Source: Vanrija pseudolonga (taxonomy: Eukaryota > Basidiomycota > Tremellomycetes > Trichosporonales > Trichosporonaceae). Taken from it: a stretch of 64,000 nt of DNA. The stretch covers positions 2,728,001 through 2,792,000 of the forward strand of contig NC_085852.1 of assembly GCF_020906515.1 (NCBI RefSeq), given 5' to 3'. Shown here one piece after another: positions 55,817 through 64,000 of the stretch. Below the pieces are notes generated by a model, which saw only the letters and a program-made list of their open reading frames with translations, had not been told where the DNA came from and searched no databases. The position numbers and the translations under genes are program-made. Position 1 is the stretch's first letter. Each line of letters starts with the position of its first letter.

Positions 55817-58800
55817 ATGGCAGCAGAGTGCATGAGCTCGCCGCCGCCTGAGCTCCTCGACGAGGAGTCGTGGGCGCCCAGCCCGGCGCGCACAGCACAG
55901 CCGTCACCCGAAGAAGAAGAAGAAGAGGAGCAGCGCGATGGGACCGGCAACGATACCCGCGGACGGGTGAGCCTGCCTGCAGCCAACGACACTGACCCCA
56001 GATATCGATGTACGTCAAGCTCTTTGACGAGATGCTGCGTACCGTGCTCGAGTCCGAGGCGTACCTCTTCACCCCGCGCGAGCTCTGGGTCCTGCGGCAT
56101 ATCGTCAGCCTGGAATGTACGTGCGCGATGTCGCGCTGCCGCTGACATGGCTCAGACCAGCCGTTGTACCTCCTTACAAGGCTCCTCCTGCGCCGCCCGA
56201 AGAAGGTACACCCGTTCGCGAGCATAGTGCCGGCGTACTCGGCCGAGCTGGGCGAGGAAGGTGTCAAGCGCGCCGCCAGGGCGCTGTGTCTCCCGCTCGA
56301 CTTGCCGGAGGACTTGCTGAGCGACGAAAGGGACCAGCGAGCGGCGACAGACGCACGGAGGGCGCAGCCGGAACGCCATCCAGACGCCAGGCCGTGGGCC
56401 GAACTGCCGACTGGGCTGAGCACCGAGGAGGAGCGCGCGGATCCAGAACTCGCCGAAGCGATCCGCGTGAGTCTGTGGTCGGAACAGGGGTCGTCCGCCG
56501 AGGGCAGCCAGTCTGGGTCAAATTGGGCATCTTCTTCAAAGTCGATGCCTGAGGTCGAGGTCGAGCTCTCCCAGCCGCCAGATACGATCGACGCGCTGGC
56601 GCACGACGAATCAGGCCTGTCTCTCGACGACATCATGTCGTGTATCCCAGCCGAAGACCTGCGGCGTGTCGCGAGGGCACGCAAGGTCCCCATGAACTTG
56701 CTCGTGTCCCGTGAATCGACGATGCGCGCCCTCAAGGATGTTGCGTGCAAGCAGACCACGCTGGGGTTCGCGCCGCTCAAGGGAAAGGGCAAGGCAAAAG
56801 CCACGAATGGGCCAGTCAAACGCACGATGTCGGCCACTATGACCTCGGAGCACAAGGTCCTCGCCGAGCTCCTGCCGTACGTCGACGGACATGTCGTGCA
56901 GATTGACCCGGCGCTGTTTACGCTCGTAGCGCGCGTCAACTTGATCTTCTCGCGCACGCCGCCACAGTCCACGTTCGCCCCGGCTCTCATGCTCCCTCCG
57001 ATTCTGGTCACGTCGAACAAGCGCAACTATCCAGACTATGGCGAGCCGACACGCTCCGTCATCTGGAAGGACCGCGATGAGCTCATTGCGTGGGAGAGCG
57101 CAGTGCTCAAAGAGGTGCTCGTGTCCGAGACCTTGGGCGATAACTGGGCCGAACAGCGCCGCGGAGGTGGCGGGTTCGGAATGCAGCAGCAGATGCTCTC
57201 GAGGACTGATGGTGCCAAGCTCGTCCGCAAGCTCTGGGAGTCAATCTGGCCCGAGTGGCAGGAGATGGTGGCTGGGGAGGGTGGCCGAGCGCCCAACCTG
57301 GAACAAGAGGAGGCCAATATCGCAGGCGACCGTTTCAAGACCGGGCATGTACTCACTAGGATCGTGTACAAGGTGAGCTGCGCACCCGGTGCGGCCTAGC
57401 TGACGTCAGGGAGCCGAGGCCTTGGGCGTCCTCCACGAGTACGACCTGGAATGCGAAGTGCTTCGCGCTCTGCTTGCTCAGCGGCGATGGCGGCGAGGCA
57501 AGCGAGGCGCGTGGTACGAGCGCCTGGCTCTGGTCCTGATGACACACTACAACAAGGGCGATAAGAAGATTGAGAAGCTCGAGGAGGCAACGCAGGTGTG
57601 CATCGATGCTCTCCTCGACGACGATACACATATCAGTGAGCCACGCATCGCTGCCTTTTCTGACAACAGTCTATCGACCAGGACTGTCTCGCCGCCTCAC
57701 ACGACTGGAGAAGAAGCTGCGCCTGCCTCCTGACGAGTGCCACATTTCGTACGCCGAGCTGCAAGAGTGCCTCGTTCGCGAGGTGGTGGCGCCGCGTGTC
57801 CAGCAGAACGTCGGGCAGGCGCGTTCGCAGCCCACTGAGAATGGACGCGAGCGCGAGCCCAGCCTCGGCCTAGACGATGGCGAGAAGAAGGCCGCCGCCC
57901 TAAAAGCAGCGCAACAAGTTGGCAAGAGCGCTTGGCTTGGTCGGGACGGCGAAGTCACCGTCGAAGGCTGGGTCCTCGAGTGGTGGGAAGACAAGGGATA
58001 TCAGGGGTATGTGCTTCGCTGGAGGCTGCGCTAACAAGACAGATTCCACGCCGAAGGCTCCATCCTGAGTACTCTGTTCACGCTCTTGATGTGGCCTGTT
58101 CTGTTCCATCCGCTACCTGGGGCTTTTGAGACCAGGTACCAAACCGCTCCACTCGATCTCGGAGAAGACACGTTTGCCAGGGCACGACGTGACCTTATCG
58201 ACGCCAGGCTTGAGGCAATGCAGTCCAACGAAACAGCTCTCGCCATGCTCCGTGAGACAGACTCGCGCGAACGGCCACGGGGAACATGGGCCGTGGGTGT
58301 GAACTGGGATTACGGTGCTCGCGAGCTCGAAGAGATTGTCACCTGCTTCGGTGGCCGCGCACTCAGCGTCATTTGCCGGATGCTATCAGAGGAGTATCGA
58401 CACCGAATGAGTGGAGTACCCGACCTCATGTGAGCTTAAGGCTTGGGCAAGCAGCTGACTCCCAGCGTTTGGAACATTGACGAGAAGGAAGTGCGCTTTG
58501 TGGAAGTCAAAGGTCCTGGCGACCAGCTCTCCGAGACACAGCGGGTGGGTAAATGGCACGGTTGGTGCTGACCCATTCAGGTGTGGATCGACGTGCTCCA
58601 GTCTGTGGGGGTGCCCGTAGAAGTGTGCCGCGTCAAGGCGAAAGACGGCTCCGAGGCCGCCGACAAGCTGAAGCGGAAGAATAGTCGCATAAAAGCGGAG
58701 CAGCGAGCAGCAACGCGCAAGAGGGAGCCATCGCCGATTGTGATCGACGACAGCAGCGAGGGGGAAACGCAGGAGGCCGACGAGTGGCAGTTCGAGTCGG

Positions 58801-58862
58801 GAGACGAGGGGAAGGCTGAGGGACATTGGGAGCGCGCTGGCAAGCGCTCTAGGGGGAAGTAG
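55817..58862 (+). CDS. FAN1: FAN1 structure-specific nuclease (VRR-NUC), 930 aa
   Basis: Nuclear 5'-flap/exo-nuclease for interstrand crosslink repair. Eight exons (55817-55966, 56002-56116, 56156-57372, 57410-57635, 57670-58006, 58043-58429, 58466-58544, 58581-58862) join in frame; introns are 34-39 bp. The start MAAECMSSPPPELLDEESW leads to an acidic head, with no UBZ zinc finger visible. A SAP-like unit (LDDIMSCIPAEDLRRVARAR...) lies near residues 270-320, followed by a TPR-like helical part (RRGAWYERLALVLMTHYNKG). The VRR-NUC domain holds FHAEGSILSTLFTLLMWPVL, VGVNWDYG, SGVPDLIVWN and the PD-EXK pair VPDL...FVEVKGPGDQLSETQR. The Ser/Lys-rich tail after VEVCRVK is extra. Confidence 0.95.
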
Positions 58863-59359
58863 ACCTGTACACGGGTGTATCATAGCATGGTTTGTCTTGC
58901 ATGTAACAAGTTGTTACCTTGGCCGCGGGTTGTGCCCCCAGACCCGACCCACTCTTTAATCTGGATGAAGGCACCGGCCAAAGTGGCGGGCGCGCGGCCA
59001 TCCCGAAACGCACACTGGGAGAGTCTCCGTCTCACCGACAAGAACCCGACACATCACCCACCCACCCCCAACCCGACGCATCGTACCGACGGCGGGAGTC
59101 TGAAACGCGGCCTCGGCGACGATGGCCGCCGCCAACGGTGGGTGGCGATCATTAAAACGCCACACTCACTCTGAGGTCTCGCGGGGTGCTGTGCCCGTCG
59201 CCGCACCGCGTCGCGTCTTCCCCTCTCCGTCCGTCGCCGCGTCACGTCGACGCGTACTCGACTCGACTTGCCCAAGTTGTTTACCTCCATCGCAAAGGGT
59301 ACAAAAGGTGGACGGTCCCCTCGCAACTAATACTCCCAACACCTGCACAAACCATCAAG
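58863..59359 (+). promoter_or_regulatory. Promoter of SH3b copy 1 with repeated element and TATA-like box
   Basis: Contains GTGCCCGTCGCCGCA at 59191-59205, preceded by TCTCGCGG, and a TATA-like TACAAAA at 59300-59306. The split start codon begins at 59360. The same layout recurs before copies 2 and 3. Confidence 0.55.
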
Positions 59360-59791
59360 AGTGAGTTGTCGTTGCTGTTCCTCGCGTGTCGCCGCTCACC
59401 TCACACCGCAGTGCTCCTCGCTCCCGTACTCGCCCTCCTCGCCCTCGCGTCCTCCGCCACCGCGGCCGGGCCCTACAAGATCAAGTCGACCTCGGGCGCG
59501 CGGTGCCGCTCGGCGCCGTTCCTCAACTCCCCCATCGTCAAGACGTACGCGTACGGAGCACCCGTGACCATCACGTGCTGCTCTTTCGGCCAGGTGTACT
59601 CTGGTTCGCAGCTGTGGGACAAGACGACCGACGGGTGCTTTGTCCACGATGAGCTCGTCAAGACGTTCACGACCAACAACGTCGCGCCTTGGTGCACTGG
59701 CCCTGCGCCGTCACAGGCTCCGTGCGGGCCCAAGTCGGGCCGAACTTGCATTGTGAAAGACGAGGTGGCGGACCAGGCGGACCAGGCGTAG
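59360..59791 (+). CDS. Small secreted SH3b-domain protein, copy 1 (126 aa)
   Basis: The start codon is split: A at 59360, intron 59361-59411 (GTGAGT...CGCAG), TG at 59412. The joined frame gives the signal peptide MLLAPVLALLALASSATAAG, then one bacterial-type SH3 domain. Features of that fold are GARCRSAPFLNSPIVKTY, YGAPVTITCCSFGQVY and LWDKTTDGCFVHDELVKT (compare W..TtDGcyV.d.yv). The Cys-rich tail (WCTGPAPSQAPCGPKSGRTC) suggests disulfides. Fungal members are secreted and often tandem; roles in cell-wall or peptidoglycan binding are proposed but not shown. Without splicing there is no ATG for this frame, so the intron is required for this start. Confidence 0.82.
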   Translation, partial: SELSLLFLACRRSPHTAVLLAPVLALLALASSATAAGPYKIKSTSGARCRSAPFLNSPIVKTYAYGAPVTITCCSFGQVYSGSQLWDKTTDGCFVHDELVKTFTTNNVAPWCTGPAPSQAPCGPKSGRTCIVKDEVADQADQA

Positions 59792-60480
59792 GACCTTAAT
59801 AGAGCACTCGATGAATACAGAATCTATGGCTATGCTTGGGGGAGAGGTGTGTGTGGTGTACTGTAAGGTGTTTCTCTATGGAGTACAACCCACTGTCCTC
59901 GCGTGGCAGCGGCTTGCAGTGCCCGTGACCGCACATCTCGCCCCCCCAGAATGTCCACCAACCCACTCCTCCGTCTCCTGGCCCACATTCACACCCACGC
60001 AATGAGGTTAACTGACGAGGGCGCGTTTGGGGGTTGTGGGCTCAAGGGGAGGGTTTAAGGAGTTCCCCGCGTCAACCAACAGCGACACACTTGCCACAAC
60101 TTCTACTCACCCCATCCAAGGTGCCGGGTCATGTGCCACACTTGACGGGCAGTCTAGCTGAATAACGCCCTGGTCAAGTGACTGGACATGGATGAAACCA
60201 CTTGCTATGTATGGTATGCTGAACGCTATCATCCCGAAAGAAAGCTTATGCATTGTCGAGGTGGCGGAGCCTCGCGGTGTGATGTGCCCGTCACCGCATC
60301 TCGTGCCCCTCCCCGCACCCACTTTCGCTCTCCGTGATGTTGACCTGCGTCACGTCTACCCAACAATGTAGTTGACGATGTCTGTGTCACCCAGACTCCG
60401 GCGAGCACAGGGCCGTCACACATATAAGTGGGCATCTGGTCGTTACCTCGCCACAACTCCAACTGGACAAACCCAGCAAG
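59792..60480 (+). promoter_or_regulatory. Spacer with an orphan copy and a used copy of the repeated promoter element
   Basis: GTGCCCGTGACCGCA at 59919-59933 has no SH3b gene behind it. GTGCCCGTCACCGCA at 60284-60298 and TATAAG at 60423-60428 precede copy 2. Nothing else is seen. Confidence 0.45.
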
Positions 60481-60615
60481 AGTGAGTCTAGGTCGACTCC
60501 TCGTGCCACACTGACGCCTTCAGTGCTCCTCGCCCCCGTCAAGACGTCAGAACTTCCCCCTCCGCCACCTGGTCAGTGTGGCCCCGGGACGAACCGCCCT
60601 TGCCACATCCCATAG
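60481..60615 (+). pseudogene. SH3b family copy 2, truncated remnant (30 codons)
   Basis: It keeps the same split start: A at 60481, intron 60482-60523, TG at 60524, then CTCCTCGCCCCCGTC as in the siblings (MLLAPV). After six codons it departs: KTSELPPPPPGQC... and stops at 60613-60615. No SH3b domain follows. The jump to AAGACG resembles the GTCAAGACG found inside copy 1 at ~59537, so an internal deletion between short repeats is plausible. Promoter elements are still present. Confidence 0.6.
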
Positions 60616-61154
60616 CTGTTGTATGCGCAAATCCCTTGCTGCCAAAGGCCCGGAGCCAAAGACCGACAACAGTGGGTCGTGGCAGTGTATGATCGTATCG
60701 CAGACGGAGAGTTTAGTATCGTCCGGGCTGCGGCTAAGATGCATGAAACGTCCTCAACGGCCATGTATGCCCGCTGTGATGTGATACTAAGCGACTCCTT
60801 TTCACTTGATCGCGACGGAACGACCGAAGAGTGTGGTCGTCAGTGTGCACAATCTGGGGAACGCGGGAAGTTTATCTCGTCGCGAAAAGAGCGATTGTAC
60901 AACTCTCTCGACGACCATCCCGATGTCTGTCATGACACGTACCCTGCCCACCGTCTTCAAGCAATTGCGGCTTACTGTGCCCGTCATCGAACATTACGTC
61001 CCTCACAACGTCGTCCGGTACCCCTCTCCCCCCACCTGCACACCTACGCGACGAGGGTGGCGCCACCGTCGCCAAGTTGTGGCTCGGAAACGAGGTATAA
61101 AAGAGGCCCCATTGTTCTTATGTGTGTCCTGCACCGATCACACGAATCGCCAAC
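60616..61154 (+). promoter_or_regulatory. Promoter of SH3b copy 3
   Basis: Holds a weaker element match GTGCCCGTCATCGA at 60977-60990 and a clear TATAAAA at 61096-61102, 53-59 bp before the split start codon. No other gene is supported here. Confidence 0.55.
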
Positions 61155-61538
61155 AGTGAGTCGGCCATAGCTCCGCCACCAGCCCAACTCACTCCCAGTG
61201 CTCCTCGCTCCCGTCGTCACCCTCCTCGCCCTCGCCTCGTCGGCCGTCGCCGCTGGCCCGTACGTGATCAAGGCCAAGGCTGGTGCCATGTGCCGCTCCA
61301 GCCCGCGCATCACGAACGGCAACATCGTCAAGAAGTACGTGTACGGCGCCCCCGTGACCATCACTTGCACGGCCTACGGCGACTCGTACGCGGGCTACAC
61401 GCTCTGGGACAAGACGAGCGACGGCTGCCTTTGTGCACGACGCGCTCATCAAGACTGGCACCGAGAACCCCGTCGCGGGGTCGTGCTACGAGCGCCCGTG
61501 CAACCCCCGCGTGGAGATTTGCCGGGCCAATGACTAGC
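61155..61538 (+). CDS. Small secreted SH3b-domain protein, copy 3 (frameshift late in the domain)
   Basis: Split start: A at 61155, intron 61156-61198 (43 bp), TG at 61199. Signal peptide MLLAPVVTLLALASSAVAAG, then GAMCRSSPRITNGNIVKKY, YGAPVTITCTAYGDSYAGY and LWDKTSDGC, parallel to copy 1. Next to 61428 there is one C more than in copy 1. As read, the frame becomes LCARRAHQDW and stops at 61531-61533. The sibling frame continues as FVHDALIKTGTENP to a Cys-rich end and TAG at 61536-61538. Either a sequencing error or a recent mutation fits. Confidence 0.65.
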
Positions 61539-61984
61539 GTGTGCTGTAGCACCCATGAACCATGTCCTTGTGCTGTGCCATGACGAGCGCCAAGACCGAC
61601 GAGTTGATAGCGGAACACTGCTGTGCACGCGTTCTGGGTCGTTTCGAGTGGTGGTGCCTCCTCGGTCGGCTCGGTCGCTTAAGTGCGGCGGCAGAGGAAA
61701 TAAGGCACGGAGACCGGTGCGGTGTGGCGAGCAGCAGTGGCTCCGTGCCTTTGTATCAGCTGCATCACGGGCACCACCCGTCCAGGTGAGACGTCGAAGC
61801 ATCCTGCAACGACCACGCAGCACCGCATCACGCTCACAGACTGACTGGTGACCTATTCTGGGTATGGAGCACCACATGACGGATAGCGCCATCGCCAGCA
61901 CGGCACATCTCGGAGTGATACTTATACTCGGAGTGCCAAGCACACCTCCACCACCACAATCATCATCTACACACATCACACGGC
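61539..61984. other. Spacer and promoter of the coiled-coil gene
   Basis: 446 bp, no gene seen. An A/C-rich leader lies at 61945-61984. Confidence 0.35.
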
Positions 61985-63127
61985 ATGGGCAGACCAGAAA
62001 TGAACAACATGGACAAGATTGAGGCCAACATCGGCGAGGACCAGCGGCTGAGCGACTCGATCCGCGAGCTCGATTACGCGCCACTCGACTTGGCGACGGC
62101 GCGCTCGGCTGACGCGAAAGCCAAGAGCCAGCTCATGGCCAAGAAGGGCGAGTTGGCGAAGCTCGATGCGGTAGTGTAAGTCGCAGCGGACACCTCAGCC
62201 GCTCACCCCCCAGCAAGGACAAGTACAAGACATGGCAGTCGTCGCAGTCATCGACGTCGACACGCATCTTCACCAAGATTCGCCACCCAAATACGCACGA
62301 CCAGGTGCTCGCCAAGCGGATACAGCACGAGCAGAACGAGTACGAGATGGTGTTCAACGAGCAGCAGGAGGTGCAGGGCGATATCAAGGTGCTTGAAGAC
62401 CGGCTCGGCAAGCTCTCCGACGAGATTGGCACCTTGACACAAGTGACGGCGCGGCATACCGAGCTCCGGAGCCAGCGCTTAGCCCTGCACGCGCACGTGT
62501 TTGATGGACCGACGCCACAGTACCCGGAGGAAGACGCGCAGGAGAACGTGGTCAATGCGACGCAGCACCATCAAGGCGAGGTACGTGCGCCAGCTGCCCT
62601 CTGGCTGACACGAGCAGGTCGAAGCACTACTGGCCCACGAGCGGGAGGTCCTCGGCATGCTCAACAGGGCACTCGAGTGCTCCGAACGCGCCGAGCGCCA
62701 GTTCCGCAAGGCGCGGCGAGCGGCCCGAGACAGTGAAAACCACTCGCGCATAGCCCGCCACAGCCACAAGGCGGAGGAGAACCACGCCGAGGCGCGCATC
62801 CTCCTCGACCGCGCCGCGAGCCAGCAGCCGCGCCTGCCCCGGTTCTACGGCGACCTGCCCAGCGGCGGGTACCGCTCAGCGCGGGGATACAGCGACAAGA
62901 TGTACTTCTGCCAGAAGCTCGTCCAGCACAACGTCATGATGATCAACGTGTCGGTTGCCGACGCCGCCGTTTACGAGGCCGACATTGCGGCGACCAAGCA
63001 GCGCCTGGCGGACGCCACTGTGCTGCTGGAGAGCATTCGCTGCCGCATCATGGACGAGCGGGCTGGCGCGCGGGGGCTCGGCCCCGCACCGCCTTTGTAT
63101 GAGAGTGGCGAGGGTTTGAGGGCGTAG
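61985..63127 (+). CDS. Coiled-coil protein of unknown function, 355 aa
   Basis: Exons 61985-62175, 62214-62580 and 62618-63127 join in frame; introns are 38 and 37 bp. Almost wholly helical: KAKSQLMAKKGELAKLDAVV, RIQHEQNEYEMVFNEQQEVQ, DIKVLEDRLGKLSDEIGTL, then a His/Arg-rich helix (RARRAARDSENHSRIARHSHK in part). HVFDGPTPQYPEED between helices resembles a motif (FDGPTP.FPEED) I recall from an unnamed fungal coiled-coil family; this is from memory and not checked. The last third (SVADAAVYEADIAATKQRLA) is again helical. No signal or membrane segment. A cortical or scaffold role is only a guess. Confidence 0.65.
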
Positions 63128-64000
63128 ATGGGCGAGTTTGGTTGTACTACAAGGTAATGGTTGTACACTATGCAGGTATGGTTGTCGAGGTAAGGAAGTG
63201 GGAATGTCCACGAACCGATGGCGGCTCCAAGGTGATGTGGCATCCCCAGTGGCTACCAGACTCTCCAGTCACGACCCAGATCCTCCTTTCACTACGCAAG
63301 CATGCGGACTCGCTGCTATCCAAAGCAGTTGCTCGGCATGCGGGGTAAACGGGGTGTGGGCATCCATGACAGACGGAATGTCAAAGCCGACGGCGAACGG
63401 CGCCGTACGGCCGGGACGCGCGTGCCATGGTTCCCCGCCTCAAGCAACAATGCTGCACATTCCAGCGATGCTGCGGCGCTGCATACCTCCTAAACATAGC
63501 ACAAGAAGAAGAAGAAGTGGGAGGTCTGAAGGTCGATGTGGACGCGAGCGCTCCGGTTCAGGCGGACATGAGTCACCCAAACCCACTGTGGCGTCCGAGT
63601 GTGGCGGCGGACCTCACTCCCGCCGCACAACTTCGACTAACCAACAACGCGATCTCTCTCAACCCCCCTTGTCCACAAACCCCGGGCTGGGCGTACCCGG
63701 CGAGGCTGCGGCGGAGGACTGGCGCTGCCTTCCCTCGGCGCTGCGCCGCTCTGGCGCCCCGTGGGCGAAACGCCTCGCCGACGTCTCCCTGGCCACTGCG
63801 GCGCAAGCTCCGGCCGGGCGGCACGGGGCGGCGTCGATATCTCTGGCCAGTCAAGTCACGGCCCACACCCGCTCCGCACCGGGAATGGGGAATCCACAGA
63901 TGACGTGGAGGACGGTGGGGCGGATTGGGGAAGTGCGCGTAGCTGCGATCGGTTGTGTGCTTGCCGGCTGTCGTGATTGGTGACGACGGAGAAGAGGAGA
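63128..64000. other. Terminal stretch, nothing recognised
   Basis: 873 bp to the window edge. It holds a GAA run at ~63502. Open frames here lack starts, splice sites or domains that I can support; a gene may begin beyond the edge. Confidence 0.3.

Noticed and set aside
1-64000. Transposons, LTR elements, other virus-derived fossils or CRISPR arrays
   Set aside because: No transposase, reverse transcriptase, integrase, capsid-like frame, long terminal repeats or spaced direct repeats were recognised.

Overview
The window looks like nuclear DNA of a basidiomycete yeast or fungus, most likely a tremellomycete near Trichosporonales. This placement is inferred from style, not from a marker gene. 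The DNA is GC-rich and gene-dense. Almost every gene is split by very short introns (about 34-55 bp) with GT-AG ends and a CTAAC/CTGAC-like branch site. The gene content is fungal: glyoxal oxidase, DUF2433, NCS1 permease, CLU1, FAN1. I recognised about 26 protein genes. I found no mobile element, rRNA gene or CRISPR array, and no tRNA gene I could defend.

Layout. 0-9 kb: tail of a PP2C phosphatase, an Mtm1/SLC25A39-type mitochondrial carrier, an unknown protein, a GPI-anchored glyoxal oxidase, and a SAM methyltransferase with two in-frame starts. 9-18.8 kb: a DUF2433 phosphoesterase-like/RRM fusion, a DHA1-type MFS exporter, a DUF952 protein, a PaiB-type flavin-binding protein and a small membrane protein. 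19-24 kb: an NCS1 permease facing away from an Asp/Glu/hydantoin racemase across a 659-bp gap rich in GATA motifs, then an Ngl2-like nuclease. 24.5-33.3 kb: a membrane-anchored coiled-coil protein, a Gcn4/CpcA-like bZIP factor with two upstream ORFs, and a GT4 glycosyltransferase. 33.6-45.7 kb: CLU1, protein disulfide isomerase, ribosomal protein eL41 (25 residues), N-terminal methyltransferase Ntm1/Tae1 and eL32. 46-59 kb: a Tfc7-like histidine phosphatase, uL13, a triose-phosphate-type transporter, and complex I subunit NDUFA5 divergent from FAN1. 59-63.1 kb: a tandem family of small secreted SH3b proteins (one looks intact, one is a remnant, one has a frameshift), then an unknown coiled-coil protein.

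How the genes may work together. The permease and racemase form a likely uptake-and-use pair for hydantoin-type nitrogen sources. The bZIP factor shows the layout of GCN4-type translational control. Three ribosomal protein genes lie within about 6 kb. Most other neighbours look functionally unrelated.

The most unusual feature is the SH3b family. In all three copies an intron splits the start codon as A|TG, a TATA-like box lies about 54-60 bp upstream, and a repeated element lies about 170-200 bp upstream. Exon joints were checked by hand; where I give an amino-acid length, the exon lengths sum to a multiple of three.
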